From JBBECJ01 sp963763325 (GTDB taxonomy: Bacteria > Chloroflexota > Chloroflexia > Thermomicrobiales > CFX8): DNA of 64,000 nt. The translations under genes were made by a program, and so were the position numbers. This document shows positions 15,318 through 25,040 of the stretch, piece after piece; the stretch's first letter is position 1; each line of letters begins with the position of its first letter. The notes beneath the pieces were generated by a model, which searched no databases, was not told the DNA's origin, and saw only the letters and a list, made by a program, of their open reading frames with translations. The stretch is taken from positions 186,001-250,000 of the forward strand of contig CAVXOL010000023.1 in assembly GCA_963763325.1 (NCBI GenBank), given 5' to 3'.

Positions 15318-17687
15318 TTGGCAACCGACATTCTAACGACGTTGGAGTTCGACCGAGTCCGGGAGAACCTCCAGCGTCATTGCCAGTTTTCTCTAACAGT
15401 TGAACGCGCGGGCGAACTCGGTCCGAGTGCAGACGCCTCGACCGTCCGCTATCTGCTTGACGTAACGACCGAAGCGTTTGCGCTCACTGAGGAGTTTCCT
15501 GCGTTCAGCGTTCGCGGTGCGCGCGACATCCGCCGCCATCTACAGCGCGCGAAGCTCGGCGGGATGTTGCAACCAACGGACCTGCTCGAAGTGTTCGACA
15601 CGATCGTTGCTGCCCGAACGACACGACGAACCTTTGTGCGAATCGAAGACGCCGCCGTTCGGTTCCCAACGATCAATGAGTTCGTTGGCTTCATTGTCGA
15701 GTTGCCGAGTATCGAAGCGGACTTGCAGCGGTCGATAAATGAACGCGGCGACGTCCTTGACTCGGCAAGTGACAAGCTCCGCACAATCCGTCAGGAGATG
15801 CGAAGCGCCCACTCCCGCCTCGTTGAGCGCATCAATCGCTACATCCAGAGCTCCCAATACTCAGCCGCAATCCAGGACCCGATCGTTACACAGCGCGATG
15901 GCCGCTACGTCATTCCGGTCCGGGCAGACCGGCGCGGACAGGTTCCCGGTGTGGTACACGACACGTCGGCCAGCGGGCAAACACTGTTTCTCGAGCCGAT
16001 GGAGGTCGTCGCCCTCAACAACCGCTGGCGCGAGCTGCAATCCGCCGAGCGCCACGAGATCGAGCGAATTCTGACGATTCTCTCGAACCGGATCGGTGAC
16101 GAGGCAGACGTCCTTGACCGGACGCTTGAAGCGTTGTCGGCGATCGACCTGGCTCTCGCAAAGGCACGTTACGCTTCAGGGATCAGAGCAACGAGACCGG
16201 TAATAGTCGATCGGACATCAGAACACGGGCGACGGATCGCGCTCCGCAGGGCACGCCATCCGCTGCTGGACCAGACGACGGTCGTCCCAATCGACCTCGT
16301 CCTCGGAGACGACTTCCGAGTACTGGTCATTACCGGCCCGAACACTGGTGGGAAGACGGTCGCGCTTAAGACAGTAGGCCTGATGACGCTAATGGCCCAG
16401 TCCGGCCTCTTCATCCCGGCTGACGAGGGCAGCGAACTCTGCGTCTTTGACGGTATCTTCGCTGACATCGGCGACGAGCAGAGCATCGAACAAAGCCTAT
16501 CCACGTTCTCCTCGCACATGGTGCGTGTCATTGCGATGTTGCGCGATGTCACCAGTGAGAGTCTGGTCCTGCTGGATGAGATGGGAGCTGGTACTGACCC
16601 CGAAGAAGGTGCAGCGCTCGCTCGAGCACTGATCGAGGATCTCCTCGCGAAGAACTGTCTCGCGATCGCGACGACCCACTACTCGGACCTGAAAGCCTTT
16701 GCTTATGCGACGGCAGGCGCCGAGAACGGCAGCGTCGAGTTCGATCTCGAAACGCTCTCACCGACCTACCGACTCGTCGTCGGCGTCCCGGGCCAGTCCA
16801 ACGCGCTGGCAATCGCCCAACGACTGGGCATGCCCGATCGCGTCATCGAGCGCGCACGTTCGTACCTGAATCCCGAAGTTGAACGGGTCGATTCGATCCT
16901 CGGCGAGATCCGGCAGCGACGGAACGAAGCCGAAGCGGCGCGGCGAGAGGCCGAGCGTGCTCGGTTAGACGCAGAGCGGATACGCGCGTCTGCCCTCCAG
17001 GAGCTCGCCGAGGCAGAGACGATTCGAGAATCTGCCCGCCAGGACACGATCATGGAGGTCGAGCGCGAACTCGCTGACGCACGTCAGGCGTTGCGTCGTG
17101 TCCGGGAGACTCCTGAACGATTGCCGCGCGAGCAGCTTGAGCCTACTATCCAGGAATCGCGCACCGAACTTGAGCAGGCGGCGCAGGAAGTACGCCAATT
17201 CGTCCGCAAGCGCAGGCCGTCGCCGGCGTTGCCGGTCCAGCTCCGCGTTGGTGACACTGTCGAAATCACATCGCTGGGCGGAGAAGGCGAAGTGCTTGGT
17301 TTCTCCGACGATCGCACCGAAGCCGACATACAGATGGGCGCCTTCAAGGTCCGCCAGCCAATCGCGCTGCTGAAGCGTATCGGAGGGCCACGAAAAGTCA
17401 CGCAACCGCGATATGTCGCCCCGCCTCCTCGCCGCGATGTTGACATGGAATTGCACCTGCGTGGACAGCGGGCGGCCGGCGTCGATCAGCTTGTCGACGA
17501 TTATCTCAACGATGCATACCTCTCTCGATTACCATATGTACGAATTGTCCACGGCAAGGGAACCGGTGCGTTGCGCGAGGTGGTGCGGCAGGTCGTCGCC
17601 AAACACCCGCTCGTCGAACGCTGGGAGACGCCGGCTCAGAACGACGGCGGTGACGGAGTGACCGTCGTCCACTTGAGGGAATCATGA
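15318..17687 (+). CDS. mutS2: Endonuclease MutS2
   Basis: Encodes 789 residues, close to Bacillus MutS2 (785). The TTG at 15318 is chosen as start because GGAAGG lies six bases upstream and the product begins at the family's conserved TLEFDRVRENL; the frame is open further upstream but overlaps cvpA. The ATPase P-loop is GPNTGGKTVALK and the Walker B region is LVLLDEMGAGTDPEEGAALA. A long charged coiled coil (about 520-640) precedes the C-terminal Smr nuclease domain (MELHLRGQR, then VRIVHGKGTGALR). MutS2 acts in suppression of recombination and in rescue of collided ribosomes rather than in mismatch repair. Confidence 0.95.
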   Translation: MATDILTTLEFDRVRENLQRHCQFSLTVERAGELGPSADASTVRYLLDVTTEAFALTEEFPAFSVRGARDIRRHLQRAKLGGMLQPTDLLEVFDTIVAARTTRRTFVRIEDAAVRFPTINEFVGFIVELPSIEADLQRSINERGDVLDSASDKLRTIRQEMRSAHSRLVERINRYIQSSQYSAAIQDPIVTQRDGRYVIPVRADRRGQVPGVVHDTSASGQTLFLEPMEVVALNNRWRELQSAERHEIERILTILSNRIGDEADVLDRTLEALSAIDLALAKARYASGIRATRPVIVDRTSEHGRRIALRRARHPLLDQTTVVPIDLVLGDDFRVLVITGPNTGGKTVALKTVGLMTLMAQSGLFIPADEGSELCVFDGIFADIGDEQSIEQSLSTFSSHMVRVIAMLRDVTSESLVLLDEMGAGTDPEEGAALARALIEDLLAKNCLAIATTHYSDLKAFAYATAGAENGSVEFDLETLSPTYRLVVGVPGQSNALAIAQRLGMPDRVIERARSYLNPEVERVDSILGEIRQRRNEAEAARREAERARLDAERIRASALQELAEAETIRESARQDTIMEVERELADARQALRRVRETPERLPREQLEPTIQESRTELEQAAQEVRQFVRKRRPSPALPVQLRVGDTVEITSLGGEGEVLGFSDDRTEADIQMGAFKVRQPIALLKRIGGPRKVTQPRYVAPPPRRDVDMELHLRGQRAAGVDQLVDDYLNDAYLSRLPYVRIVHGKGTGALREVVRQVVAKHPLVERWETPAQNDGGDGVTVVHLRES

Positions 17688-17950
17688 TAGACGAAGCTGC
17701 AAGCGACTCCGGTCGGGTCGTCGAAATCGCGGTCGCACCAAACGAGATTACGGCTGACATGTGGCGTCAAGTCCTCGAGGACGAGGGAATCATCGTCGCC
17801 CTCAAACCGGGCGGCGCTGGCTTTGCCTTTGGGTCCAGTGCGCTGATGGAGCACATCGTCCTTGTCCGCGAGGATCAGGCCGAGCGGGCGCGCTCCATCA
17901 TCGCCGAGCTGGAATCTTCAGACGAAGAGGGTTCATCCTCATCGTCCTGA
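17684..17950 (+). CDS. DUF2007-like small protein
   Basis: Encodes 88 residues. The fold pattern VEIAVAPNEITADMWRQVLE, then a Gly-rich turn and LVREDQAERARSIIAELE, fits DUF2007, often described as a putative signal-transducing protein (function unproven). Its ATG overlaps the mutS2 stop by four bases (ATGA). The C-terminus is an acidic, serine-rich tail ending SSDEEGSSSSS. The last 76 bases run antisense into the end of mfd. Confidence 0.8.
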   Translation: MIDEAASDSGRVVEIAVAPNEITADMWRQVLEDEGIIVALKPGGAGFAFGSSALMEHIVLVREDQAERARSIIAELESSDEEGSSSSS

Positions 17951-20900
17951 GCGGCGATGCTGGCTCGCCTGGCGGCGACTGCATCCAGGACCGCGTTGAT
18001 CGCTTCCCAGCGATCAACCCGCAGGTCAGGAACGTGGAGCCGAACCTGGTTCGGCGTCACCCTCACTCCAGCACCGATCTCCCGGCGAAGTTGCTGCTGG
18101 TCGAGCCGCGAACCGATGACCGGCCGGATGACGATGTCACCATCTCGCTCGATGATGCCGACCAGCCCCAGCCGACTCGCCCGGTGCCGAAGCCGGACGA
18201 GACCGAATAGCTGGACAGCTTCTGGCGGGACCGGGCCAAAGCGATCGGCCAGTTCCACGTCAAGGTCGCGCAGTTCGCGCTCGTTGGTGGCCGCTGCGAT
18301 CCGGCGGTAGGTGTCGAGCCGCAGCTGTTCGTCGCTGATGTACTCCTCCGGGATACCGGCGTCAACGGCGATGTCCAGAGAAACCTCCTCCGGCTCGGCG
18401 ATCGGATGGCCGGCGCGGACCTCTTCGACTGCGTGTGCAAGCATCCGCGTATAGAGGTCGAACCCGACGGCAGCAATATGTCCCGACTGCTCAGCGCCGA
18501 GTATGTTGCCGGCACCACGAATCTCCATGTCACGCAGCGCAACCTGGAATCCCGCGCCAAGCTCGGTTGCTTCCTGAATCGCTTCCAGCCGCTCAAGAGC
18601 CTCGACCGACAGTGGAGTATTCGGTGGGTACAGAAGGTAGGCGTACGCACGATGCGTCCCGCGACCAACACGGCCGCGTAGCTGGTACATCTGTGTCAGG
18701 CCGAGCGCGTGTGCATTATCGAGAATAATCGTGTTGGCGTTGGGAATGTCAACTCCGGACTCGATGATCGTCGTGCAGATCAGGACATCGAACTCATGGC
18801 GGATGAACGCGAGTACGATCCGCTCCAAATCCCGCTCGTCCATCTGGCCATGGGCGACGGCAAATGTCGCCTCTGGAACCAGTTCCTTCAGATGGTCCGA
18901 GAGTCGATAAATGCTCTGGACGCGGTTGTGGACGACGTAGACCTGGCCACCGCGCGCAACCTCACGCAGTATGGACTCACGGACGATTGCATCCGACGTT
19001 GGTGTCACGAACGTGCGAATCGGGACTCGATCCTGGGGCGGTGTTGTAATCAGCGAGAGATCGCGAACGCCAGTCAACGCCATGTGGAGCGTTCGTGGGA
19101 TCGGGGTAGCTGTCATCGTCAGGACATCGACCTCGGCGCGCGCCCGCTTGATGTGCTCCTTGTGGGAGACGCCGAAGCGCTGTTCCTCGTCTACGACCAG
19201 CAGGCCGAGGTTCTTGAAGTTGACATCGCGCTGGAGCAACCGGTGAGTGCCGACCACGATGTCAACCGCGCCCGACGCCAGCCCCTCAGTAATCGCCAAC
19301 TGCTCCTGCTTCGTCCGAAGTCGTGAGAGCATCTCGACCTTGATCGGGAACGCCGCCAGACGTTCGCGGAACGTGTTGTAGTGCTGCAGTGCCAGGATCG
19401 TCGTCGGGACGAGGACCGCGACCTGCATACCGTCGTTCACAGCCTTGAAGGCGGCGCGCAAGGCGACCTCGGTTTTACCGTAGCCGACGTCACCGCAGAC
19501 GAGCCGGTCCATCGGACGCGGCGTCTCCATATCGCCCTTAACGTCGTCGATCGCCTTCTGCTGGTCGAGCGTCTCCCTGAATGGGAATGACTCGGTGAGC
19601 TCGATGTCCCATGATGAGTCGGGCGGAAACGCGTGTCCTGCCGCTACCTCGCGGGCAGCATAGATCTGGATCAGTTCGAACGCCATCTCCCGGACTGCCT
19701 TGCGAACCCGCGCCTTAATCCGAGACCACTCCGGCGACGAGAGCCGCGTAATACGTGGTGTCCCAGCCGGGCTCTCATACGGCATCAACCGATCGGCCTG
19801 ATCGACGGGAACGTAGAGCCGGTCGGCATCGGCGTAGTCGACCTGCAGATACTCACGTTCGACGCCCGACAGGTCGAGCGTAACCAGCCCTTTGAACTCC
19901 CCAACACCATGCTCGACATGAACGACGTACGAGCCAGGGGAGAACTGCCGGGCTGGGGCTGCCTTGCGTCGCTGCTGCGGCGCTGTTGGACGGGCAATCT
20001 TCCGCAGGCCGAATACCTCAAGGTCAGTCAGCACAACCAACCGGGTATCACCGTCGAGCGAAAATCCGGCTCCAAGGGGTGCATGCACGACATCGATTGC
20101 CCCAGCCGGGGTTGGTCCGGTCATCGAACCACCACGCTTGAGCACACGCGGGTAGAGTTCGTGCTCCTCGAGTAGATCGCTCAACCGCTCGCTCTGGTCG
20201 GTCGCGACGACGACTCGCCCGCCACTGCCGGTAGACGAACGAATGTAGTCAGCCAGATCGTCGATCTGACCGCCGAACGATGGGACCGGAGCAAATGCAT
20301 CGCCGACTGGTTGTATGGTCTTCGCTAGGTCTTCATCGTCACTCTGTCCGATTTCCCAGGTGCTGAAATGTCGGATTGTTCGCTCGACCTGACTCCATCG
20401 CTCGTATGGACGTACGAAGCCCGCCGGAATCTCGCCCGCCTGTTCCAGCGTTTGGCGAATGTCCTCGGCCTGGAGCTCGATCTGCGAGCCTTGAAGCGAC
20501 TGTGACTCCGGTTCAACCCTCACGACCAGCGCGTCGTCAGGCAGGAAATCCAGCAGCGTCGCGTCGTTGTTCGAGAATGCGGTTGCGAGCAGGTCGATCG
20601 AAGCCGGCACCTCGCCAACCTCCAGATGGGTCAGCATCCGCTCCCACTCATCGCGCACCTCTTCACGCAGTGACTGGGCCGGGTATTCACGCAGCCGCGC
20701 TACGGCCGCTTGACGGTCGGTCAGGTCAAACTCAATCGGAGGCAGGATCGTCGCCTCGTTGATGCGTTCGACCGATCGCTGGGTGCCGGGGTCGAAGCGC
20801 CGGATACTGTCGATCTCGTCTCCAAAGAATTCGATGCGGATCGCATCGGCGGCTCCTGGAGAGTAGATATCGAGAATTCCGCCGCGACGACTGATCGTAC

Positions 20901-21423
20901 CCGGACCCTCAACAAGTGCCTCAACCTGATAGCCTGCGGCTACCAGATCGCGCACGAGACGACCATCGTCAATACGCTGTCCGACCCGCAGCCGAATCAG
21001 GTCGCGTTCGAATGAGGCTCGATTGCGGATACAACTCATCAGACCACGAACCGTCGTCACAATCACGAGTGGACCTTCGCGCTCCGACTCCGTCAGGCGG
21101 CCGAGGACCGTCGAGCGGCTCGCAGAGAGAACTGGATCGTGCGGCAGCTGTTCGTATGGCAGTGGATCAGCCGCGCTCCAGACGAGCGGCTCATTGGCGG
21201 GTGGTAGCAACAGCGACAGTGCGGCGCACAAAGTGTCGGCGGTTTCCTGCCTGCTGGTGACGATCAGCAGTGGGAGCGATGACTGTAGTGCCAGCGCTGC
21301 CAGCGCAACTGGCCGCTCTGCGGGGCGCAGGTTGTGAGTCACCCACATCTGCGGCGAGGTTCCCGGCGACGGTCGAGGAACAGGCAGCGACGCGAGGAGT
21401 GGTCCGAGATGAGCGAGTGACAA
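17875..21423 (-). CDS. mfd: Transcription-repair coupling factor
   Basis: Encodes 1182 residues, typical of Mfd. It removes RNA polymerase stalled at DNA lesions and recruits UvrA. In order there are a UvrB-homology N-terminus (LPLLIVTSRQETADTLCAAL), the RNA-polymerase-interacting region (YVVHVEHGVGEFKGL, about 490-550), then an SF2 translocase with Walker A GDVGYGKTEVALRA, motif II LLVVDEEQRFGV and the TRG-like region, and a C-terminal TRCF domain. The extreme C-terminus is an acidic serine-rich tail (DDEDEPSSSEDSSS) encoded opposite the end of the DUF2007 gene. Confidence 0.97.
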   Translation of the reverse strand: MSLAHLGPLLASLPVPRPSPGTSPQMWVTHNLRPAERPVALAALALQSSLPLLIVTSRQETADTLCAALSLLLPPANEPLVWSAADPLPYEQLPHDPVLSASRSTVLGRLTESEREGPLVIVTTVRGLMSCIRNRASFERDLIRLRVGQRIDDGRLVRDLVAAGYQVEALVEGPGTISRRGGILDIYSPGAADAIRIEFFGDEIDSIRRFDPGTQRSVERINEATILPPIEFDLTDRQAAVARLREYPAQSLREEVRDEWERMLTHLEVGEVPASIDLLATAFSNNDATLLDFLPDDALVVRVEPESQSLQGSQIELQAEDIRQTLEQAGEIPAGFVRPYERWSQVERTIRHFSTWEIGQSDDEDLAKTIQPVGDAFAPVPSFGGQIDDLADYIRSSTGSGGRVVVATDQSERLSDLLEEHELYPRVLKRGGSMTGPTPAGAIDVVHAPLGAGFSLDGDTRLVVLTDLEVFGLRKIARPTAPQQRRKAAPARQFSPGSYVVHVEHGVGEFKGLVTLDLSGVEREYLQVDYADADRLYVPVDQADRLMPYESPAGTPRITRLSSPEWSRIKARVRKAVREMAFELIQIYAAREVAAGHAFPPDSSWDIELTESFPFRETLDQQKAIDDVKGDMETPRPMDRLVCGDVGYGKTEVALRAAFKAVNDGMQVAVLVPTTILALQHYNTFRERLAAFPIKVEMLSRLRTKQEQLAITEGLASGAVDIVVGTHRLLQRDVNFKNLGLLVVDEEQRFGVSHKEHIKRARAEVDVLTMTATPIPRTLHMALTGVRDLSLITTPPQDRVPIRTFVTPTSDAIVRESILREVARGGQVYVVHNRVQSIYRLSDHLKELVPEATFAVAHGQMDERDLERIVLAFIRHEFDVLICTTIIESGVDIPNANTIILDNAHALGLTQMYQLRGRVGRGTHRAYAYLLYPPNTPLSVEALERLEAIQEATELGAGFQVALRDMEIRGAGNILGAEQSGHIAAVGFDLYTRMLAHAVEEVRAGHPIAEPEEVSLDIAVDAGIPEEYISDEQLRLDTYRRIAAATNERELRDLDVELADRFGPVPPEAVQLFGLVRLRHRASRLGLVGIIERDGDIVIRPVIGSRLDQQQLRREIGAGVRVTPNQVRLHVPDLRVDRWEAINAVLDAVAARRASIAAQDDEDEPSSSEDSSSAMMERARSA

Positions 21424-21555
21424 GGAAATCTCTCTTTCGCGTCAGAGCGACTGCGGGCAACGACAAAACGGCCAAACGCGCCTTGCGCGGGCCTTCCATT
21501 CTCTGAGTATACGGTTAGAATCGAGCGGGATCACCAACGACACAGGAGACAAGAA

Positions 21556-22173
21556 GTGAGACGGTTCCGGTCAATGTTCGGTGGCAGGGTCTGGGCGGCA
21601 ATTGTCAGTGGCTCGCTCATCGGCGTGCTCGTCTTCGCGATCGTCATGATCTGGCGCGGTGGCAGCAAAGAGACGATTGTCCTTCAGGTTCAACCTGTTG
21701 ATGACCCGAACATCGTCCGCGTCTATGTTGGCGGCGAGGTCGTCGAACCGGGTCTCTATACGCTCCCTCGGGGAAGCCGCGTCGCCGAAGCGATCCAACT
21801 GGCAGGCGGAGCGACAGCCGTCGGCGACACTGAAGGGTTCGGGATGGCGGCAGTGGTCGATGACGCCGACCAGATCATCATTCCCGCGCGACGCCCGGAA
21901 CCGACGCCGGCAAGAATCCTTCCGGTGTCGGGCGCCTCAGGCGTGGCGACCGCCGCACCAGCCATCGTTGGACAGTCGACGGTCAACCTCAACACGGCGA
22001 CGATAACCGAACTTGAAACACTACCGGGAATCGGACCAGCAATTGCCGGCCGAATCATCGAGTATCGCGAGTTAAACGGCCCATTTCGAACAATCGACGA
22101 ACTCGAAGCTGTTACCGGCATCTCGGAGCGCATGGTTAACGAGATGCGTGATCTGATCACAGTCGGGTCGTAG
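21556..22173 (+). CDS. comEA: ComEA DNA-uptake protein (SLBB plus helix-hairpin-helix)
   Basis: Encodes 205 residues from a GTG with an AGGAG site upstream. A membrane anchor lies at about 14-35 (WAAIVSGSLIGVLVFAIVMI), followed by an SLBB domain (VRVYVGGEVVEPGLYTL, about 55-110) and a C-terminal HhH pair (VNLNTATITELETLPGIGPA). The product is a membrane-anchored extracytoplasmic DNA receptor that hands DNA to ComEC during natural transformation. comEC starts on the very next base after its stop. Confidence 0.93.
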   Translation: MRRFRSMFGGRVWAAIVSGSLIGVLVFAIVMIWRGGSKETIVLQVQPVDDPNIVRVYVGGEVVEPGLYTLPRGSRVAEAIQLAGGATAVGDTEGFGMAAVVDDADQIIIPARRPEPTPARILPVSGASGVATAAPAIVGQSTVNLNTATITELETLPGIGPAIAGRIIEYRELNGPFRTIDELEAVTGISERMVNEMRDLITVGS

Positions 22174-23628
22174 GTGGGGATCGCGTTTGGCCTCGGCGTC
22201 GTCTTCGGTGTCAGGGCCGTAGAGGAAAGTCCGACAAGCGTCCTGCCGGTGCTTGTCCTGCTGATCGCCACCGCCGTCGTCAGTGCCAGCAATGTACGAA
22301 ACCTCTTCCTGATCGCTTCGCTCGGTTGCATCTTCGGCGCTGGGGCGAGCCTTCGTGATCCATCGGCAGACGAGGTAGGCCTGCTCCCAGCCGAGCCCGA
22401 AGGTGTCATCGTCGGTGAGGTCCGTTCCGATGTCGCGGTCTCGCCTGCCGGCGGAACGACGAGATTCACTTGGAATGATCAGGATGGCAATACTCGCGAG
22501 AGCGTGCTCTTCGTTCCGCCTGCACCTGCGGTTGCTCGCGGAGACAGAGTCGAAATCGTTGGCGCCGTCGATGGTGCATGGGGCGAGCGAATCTTCGCGG
22601 AGCGCGTCCGAGTCCTGGACCGAGCCGGGTGGATCGAGCTCCAACGTCGTTCAATCAGGGGTTACCTTCGCGACACGATCCATCATCGCGTCCCAGGCAC
22701 GCCGGGAGCGTTGACGCTCGGGCTACTGATTGGGGATGACACGGCTCTGACGGAGGCAGAACGTAATGACCTGCGACATGCTGGCCTGTCGCACCTCACA
22801 GCGGTCAGTGGCTGGAACGTCACACTCGTCATCAGTGCAGTTGGTCTCGTGTTTCTCAAGCTCGGGCTGCGGGGCTGGGGCTGGACGATGCTGCAACTCG
22901 TCGCTCTCGCCGGATTCGTCTGGATTGTTGGGCTCGAACCGCCGGTGACGCGTGCTGCCATCATGGCTGCTGCCGGACTCGCGGCGATCAGGCTGGGACG
23001 ACCGGCGCACTCGGTAACTGTGCTGGTGTTGTCGGCTGCCATCATGGTTGCAGTCTCGCCGTCCGCACTGAGTTCGCTCTCTTTCCAGCTCAGCGTTATC
23101 GCAACACTGGGGCTCATTGTGGCTGCTCGGTTGACGCAATCGGCGGAAGGATGGCGAGCAGTTGTTTTGACTCCACTTGTTGCAACTACGACAATCGGGA
23201 TGTTCACGGCGCCGTTGCTGGCGGCCGAGTTCGGTACCCTCTCGTTGCTGACGATCCCTGCGAACGTCCTTGCAGGACCGCTCGTTCCGGCAGCAACCAT
23301 CGCTGGTGTCATCGTCGTGGTCACAGGACCGATTGGACCGTTGGCAACTGTCGCGGGGTGGACGGCAGCACTGGTCAGCGGACTTCTCCTTTGGATCGCA
23401 CGCCTCTTGTCGACCGTGCCGTACGGTTTTCACGAATTCTCGCCCCTGCCGGACGCCGCGCAGGCTGCGATTTATGCCGTCATGGTGATTTCGGTCGTAG
23501 CAGTCCTCCCGGAAGGTCGCATGATTCTCCGCGAACTCTCGGAATGGGTACGGCGCGAACCAATCGGGGCCACAATGACCGCTGGTACCGCCTGCGTCGC
23601 GCTCGTCACGGCGGCGCTCGCAGTTTGA
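22174..23628 (+). CDS. comEC: ComEC/Rec2 DNA-uptake channel protein lacking the C-terminal beta-lactamase-like domain
   Basis: Encodes 484 residues. N-terminal helices and a DUF4131-type soluble segment (EGVIVGEVRSDVAVSPAGGT) are followed by the competence domain, including LRHAGLSHLTAVSGWNVT and about eight membrane segments. It should form the channel for single-stranded DNA across the inner membrane. Full-length ComEC is about 750-800 residues; the metallo-beta-lactamase-like domain is absent and no such ORF follows, since tRNA-Glu begins 50 bases on. The GTG start directly abuts the comEA TAG. The stop codon lies inside the tRNA-Glu -35 box. Confidence 0.9.
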   Translation: MGIAFGLGVVFGVRAVEESPTSVLPVLVLLIATAVVSASNVRNLFLIASLGCIFGAGASLRDPSADEVGLLPAEPEGVIVGEVRSDVAVSPAGGTTRFTWNDQDGNTRESVLFVPPAPAVARGDRVEIVGAVDGAWGERIFAERVRVLDRAGWIELQRRSIRGYLRDTIHHRVPGTPGALTLGLLIGDDTALTEAERNDLRHAGLSHLTAVSGWNVTLVISAVGLVFLKLGLRGWGWTMLQLVALAGFVWIVGLEPPVTRAAIMAAAGLAAIRLGRPAHSVTVLVLSAAIMVAVSPSALSSLSFQLSVIATLGLIVAARLTQSAEGWRAVVLTPLVATTTIGMFTAPLLAAEFGTLSLLTIPANVLAGPLVPAATIAGVIVVVTGPIGPLATVAGWTAALVSGLLLWIARLLSTVPYGFHEFSPLPDAAQAAIYAVMVISVVAVLPEGRMILRELSEWVRREPIGATMTAGTACVALVTAALAV

Positions 23629-23654
23629 CAATCACCAGAACGGCTGCGTATCCT
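23625..23654 (+). promoter_or_regulatory. Promoter of tRNA-Glu
   Basis: TTGACA (23625-23630) and TATCCT (23649-23654) are separated by 18 bases. Predicted transcription starts about 18 bases before the tRNA. The -35 hexamer contains the comEC stop codon. The same -10 sequence, TATCCT, occurs in one of the rRNA promoters (55565-55570). Confidence 0.7.
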
Positions 23655-23678
23655 ACTGGCGTGCCAGATGGCGACGAT

Positions 23679-23755
23679 GCCCCCATCGTCTAGAGGCCTA
23701 GGACACCTCCCTTTCAAGGAGGAGATCAGGGGTTCGAATCCCCTTGGGGGTACCA
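23679..23755 (+). tRNA. tRNA-Glu (anticodon TTC)
   Basis: A full cloverleaf can be folded. The acceptor stem pairs GCCCCCA with TGGGGGT, allowing a G-U at the first pair. The anticodon stem CCTCC/GGAGG encloses CTTTCAA with anticodon TTC, and the T arm is AGGGG-TTCGAAT-CCCCT. Discriminator A is followed by an encoded CCA (23753-23755). Confidence 0.97.
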
Positions 23756-23777
23756 CCGACATTGAAATCTCGAAACA

Positions 23778-23801
23778 TGAGCCACGCGTTTACGCGGCTC
23801 A
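23778..23801 (+). terminator. Weak hairpin downstream of tRNA-Glu
   Basis: TGAGCC and GGCTCA arms, with an inner GCG/CGC pair and a TTTA loop, form a hairpin 22 bases past the tRNA. There is no T-run, so it may be a processing or weak termination element. The rest of 23802-24040 shows no gene. Confidence 0.3.
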
Positions 23802-24040
23802 CGTCGCGTCCACTCAGCGGATACAGAGGCCCCAGACTCGGATGTTCATGCACAACGACCCCGCTCAGCATTACGGTGCGTCGTCGTTGTTTCCCCTTGA
23901 AGTCCATCAATTCTCGCCTGATTCATCACTTCGGCTCCGCATCATTCGGGTACACTCTGCTTGAGGTGCATCGACGCTGAATAGCGCGCGATGCAAATGG
24001 GTATGGTCGTTCGATTGGGTAAGCGGAGGTGGATCGCCGA

Positions 24041-25040
24041 ATGAACGTCATCATTCCCGTCGGTGGACTGGGAACGCGTCTGCGGCCATTCACCTGGAGC
24101 CGACCAAAACCGCTCGTCAGCGTCGCCGGCAAGCCACTTCTTAGCCATGTACTTGATTCGCTCCAGACACTGACAATTGACCGGGTCGTCTTCGTTACCG
24201 GATTTCCTCGGCGAACAGATCGAAGACTTCGTTCGCACCAACTTCGATTTCGATGCCGTCTTTGTTCGCCAGGAAGAGCCATTGGGCCAGTCGCACGCGA
24301 TCATTCAGGCTCGTGGCCACATCACCGGCCCGACGATGATTGTCTTCCCCGATATGATCTTTGAAGCTGATCTGAATCAACTTGAGTCACTGCCGTCTGA
24401 CGGAGCGATCTTTGTCAAAGAGGTGGACGATCCTCGACGCTTCGGCGTCGTGGAGTTGAATGGTGACCGTGTCACCGCCTTCACTGAAAAGCCAGAAGCA
24501 CCGGTTTCCAACCTGGCGATCATGGGAATCTATTACGTTAAAGAAATCCGCAAGCTCTTCAACGCGATCGACCGGCAGATGAGCCAGCAGATTCAGACTC
24601 AGGGCGAGTACTTCCTGGCCGATGCGCTCCAGATGCTGATCAATGAGGGTGACGAGTTCACAACAATTCCGGCCAGCGTTTGGGAGGACTGCGGCACGAT
24701 CAAGGCGCTGCTGGCAGCCAACCGCTTCCTGCTGGCGCAGATGGATCCACCGGCGGACGTACCCGGTTCAGTCGTGATCCCACCGGTCTACATCGCACCG
24801 AGCGCGAAGATCGTCAGTTCGGTGATCGGTCCACATGCCAGCATCGGCGATGGAGTCACAGTTGAGGACGCGATCGTCCGCGACTCAATCGTCGACACCG
24901 GCGCGACAATCGAGTCGACAGTCCTCGTTTCTTCTATCGTCGGGCGCAACGCTGTCGTCCGGGGCGAGCCGATGCGTGTCAACGTCGGAGACTCGTCGGA
25001 CGTCGATCTGCGTTCGATGCAGGAGAATGGCCGTGGTTGA
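24041..25040 (+). pseudogene. Sugar-1-phosphate nucleotidyltransferase with left-handed beta-helix tail, frameshifted
   Basis: Starts at the ATG at 24041 (MNVIIPVGGLGTRLRPFTWS) with GGAGGT at 24025-24030. The N-terminal half is the GGxGTRL...RPKPL nucleotide-binding signature of glucose-1-phosphate thymidylyltransferases and mannose-1-phosphate guanylyltransferases. At about 24206 an extra C in TTTCCTCGG shifts the frame: removing it gives a continuous VVFVTGFLGEQIEDFV. Downstream, FPDMIFEADLNQL, the FTEKPEAPVSNLAIMGIYYV region and a hexapeptide-repeat tail (YIAPSAKIVSSVIGPHASIG) are intact. The restored protein is about 333 residues. A real lesion and an assembly error cannot be told apart here. 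The stop overlaps the prmA start. Confidence 0.85.

Noticed and set aside
22723..23631. 302-codon minus-strand frame opposite comEC
   Set aside because: Low-complexity Arg/Asp/Cys-rich translation; shadow of a clear ComEC.
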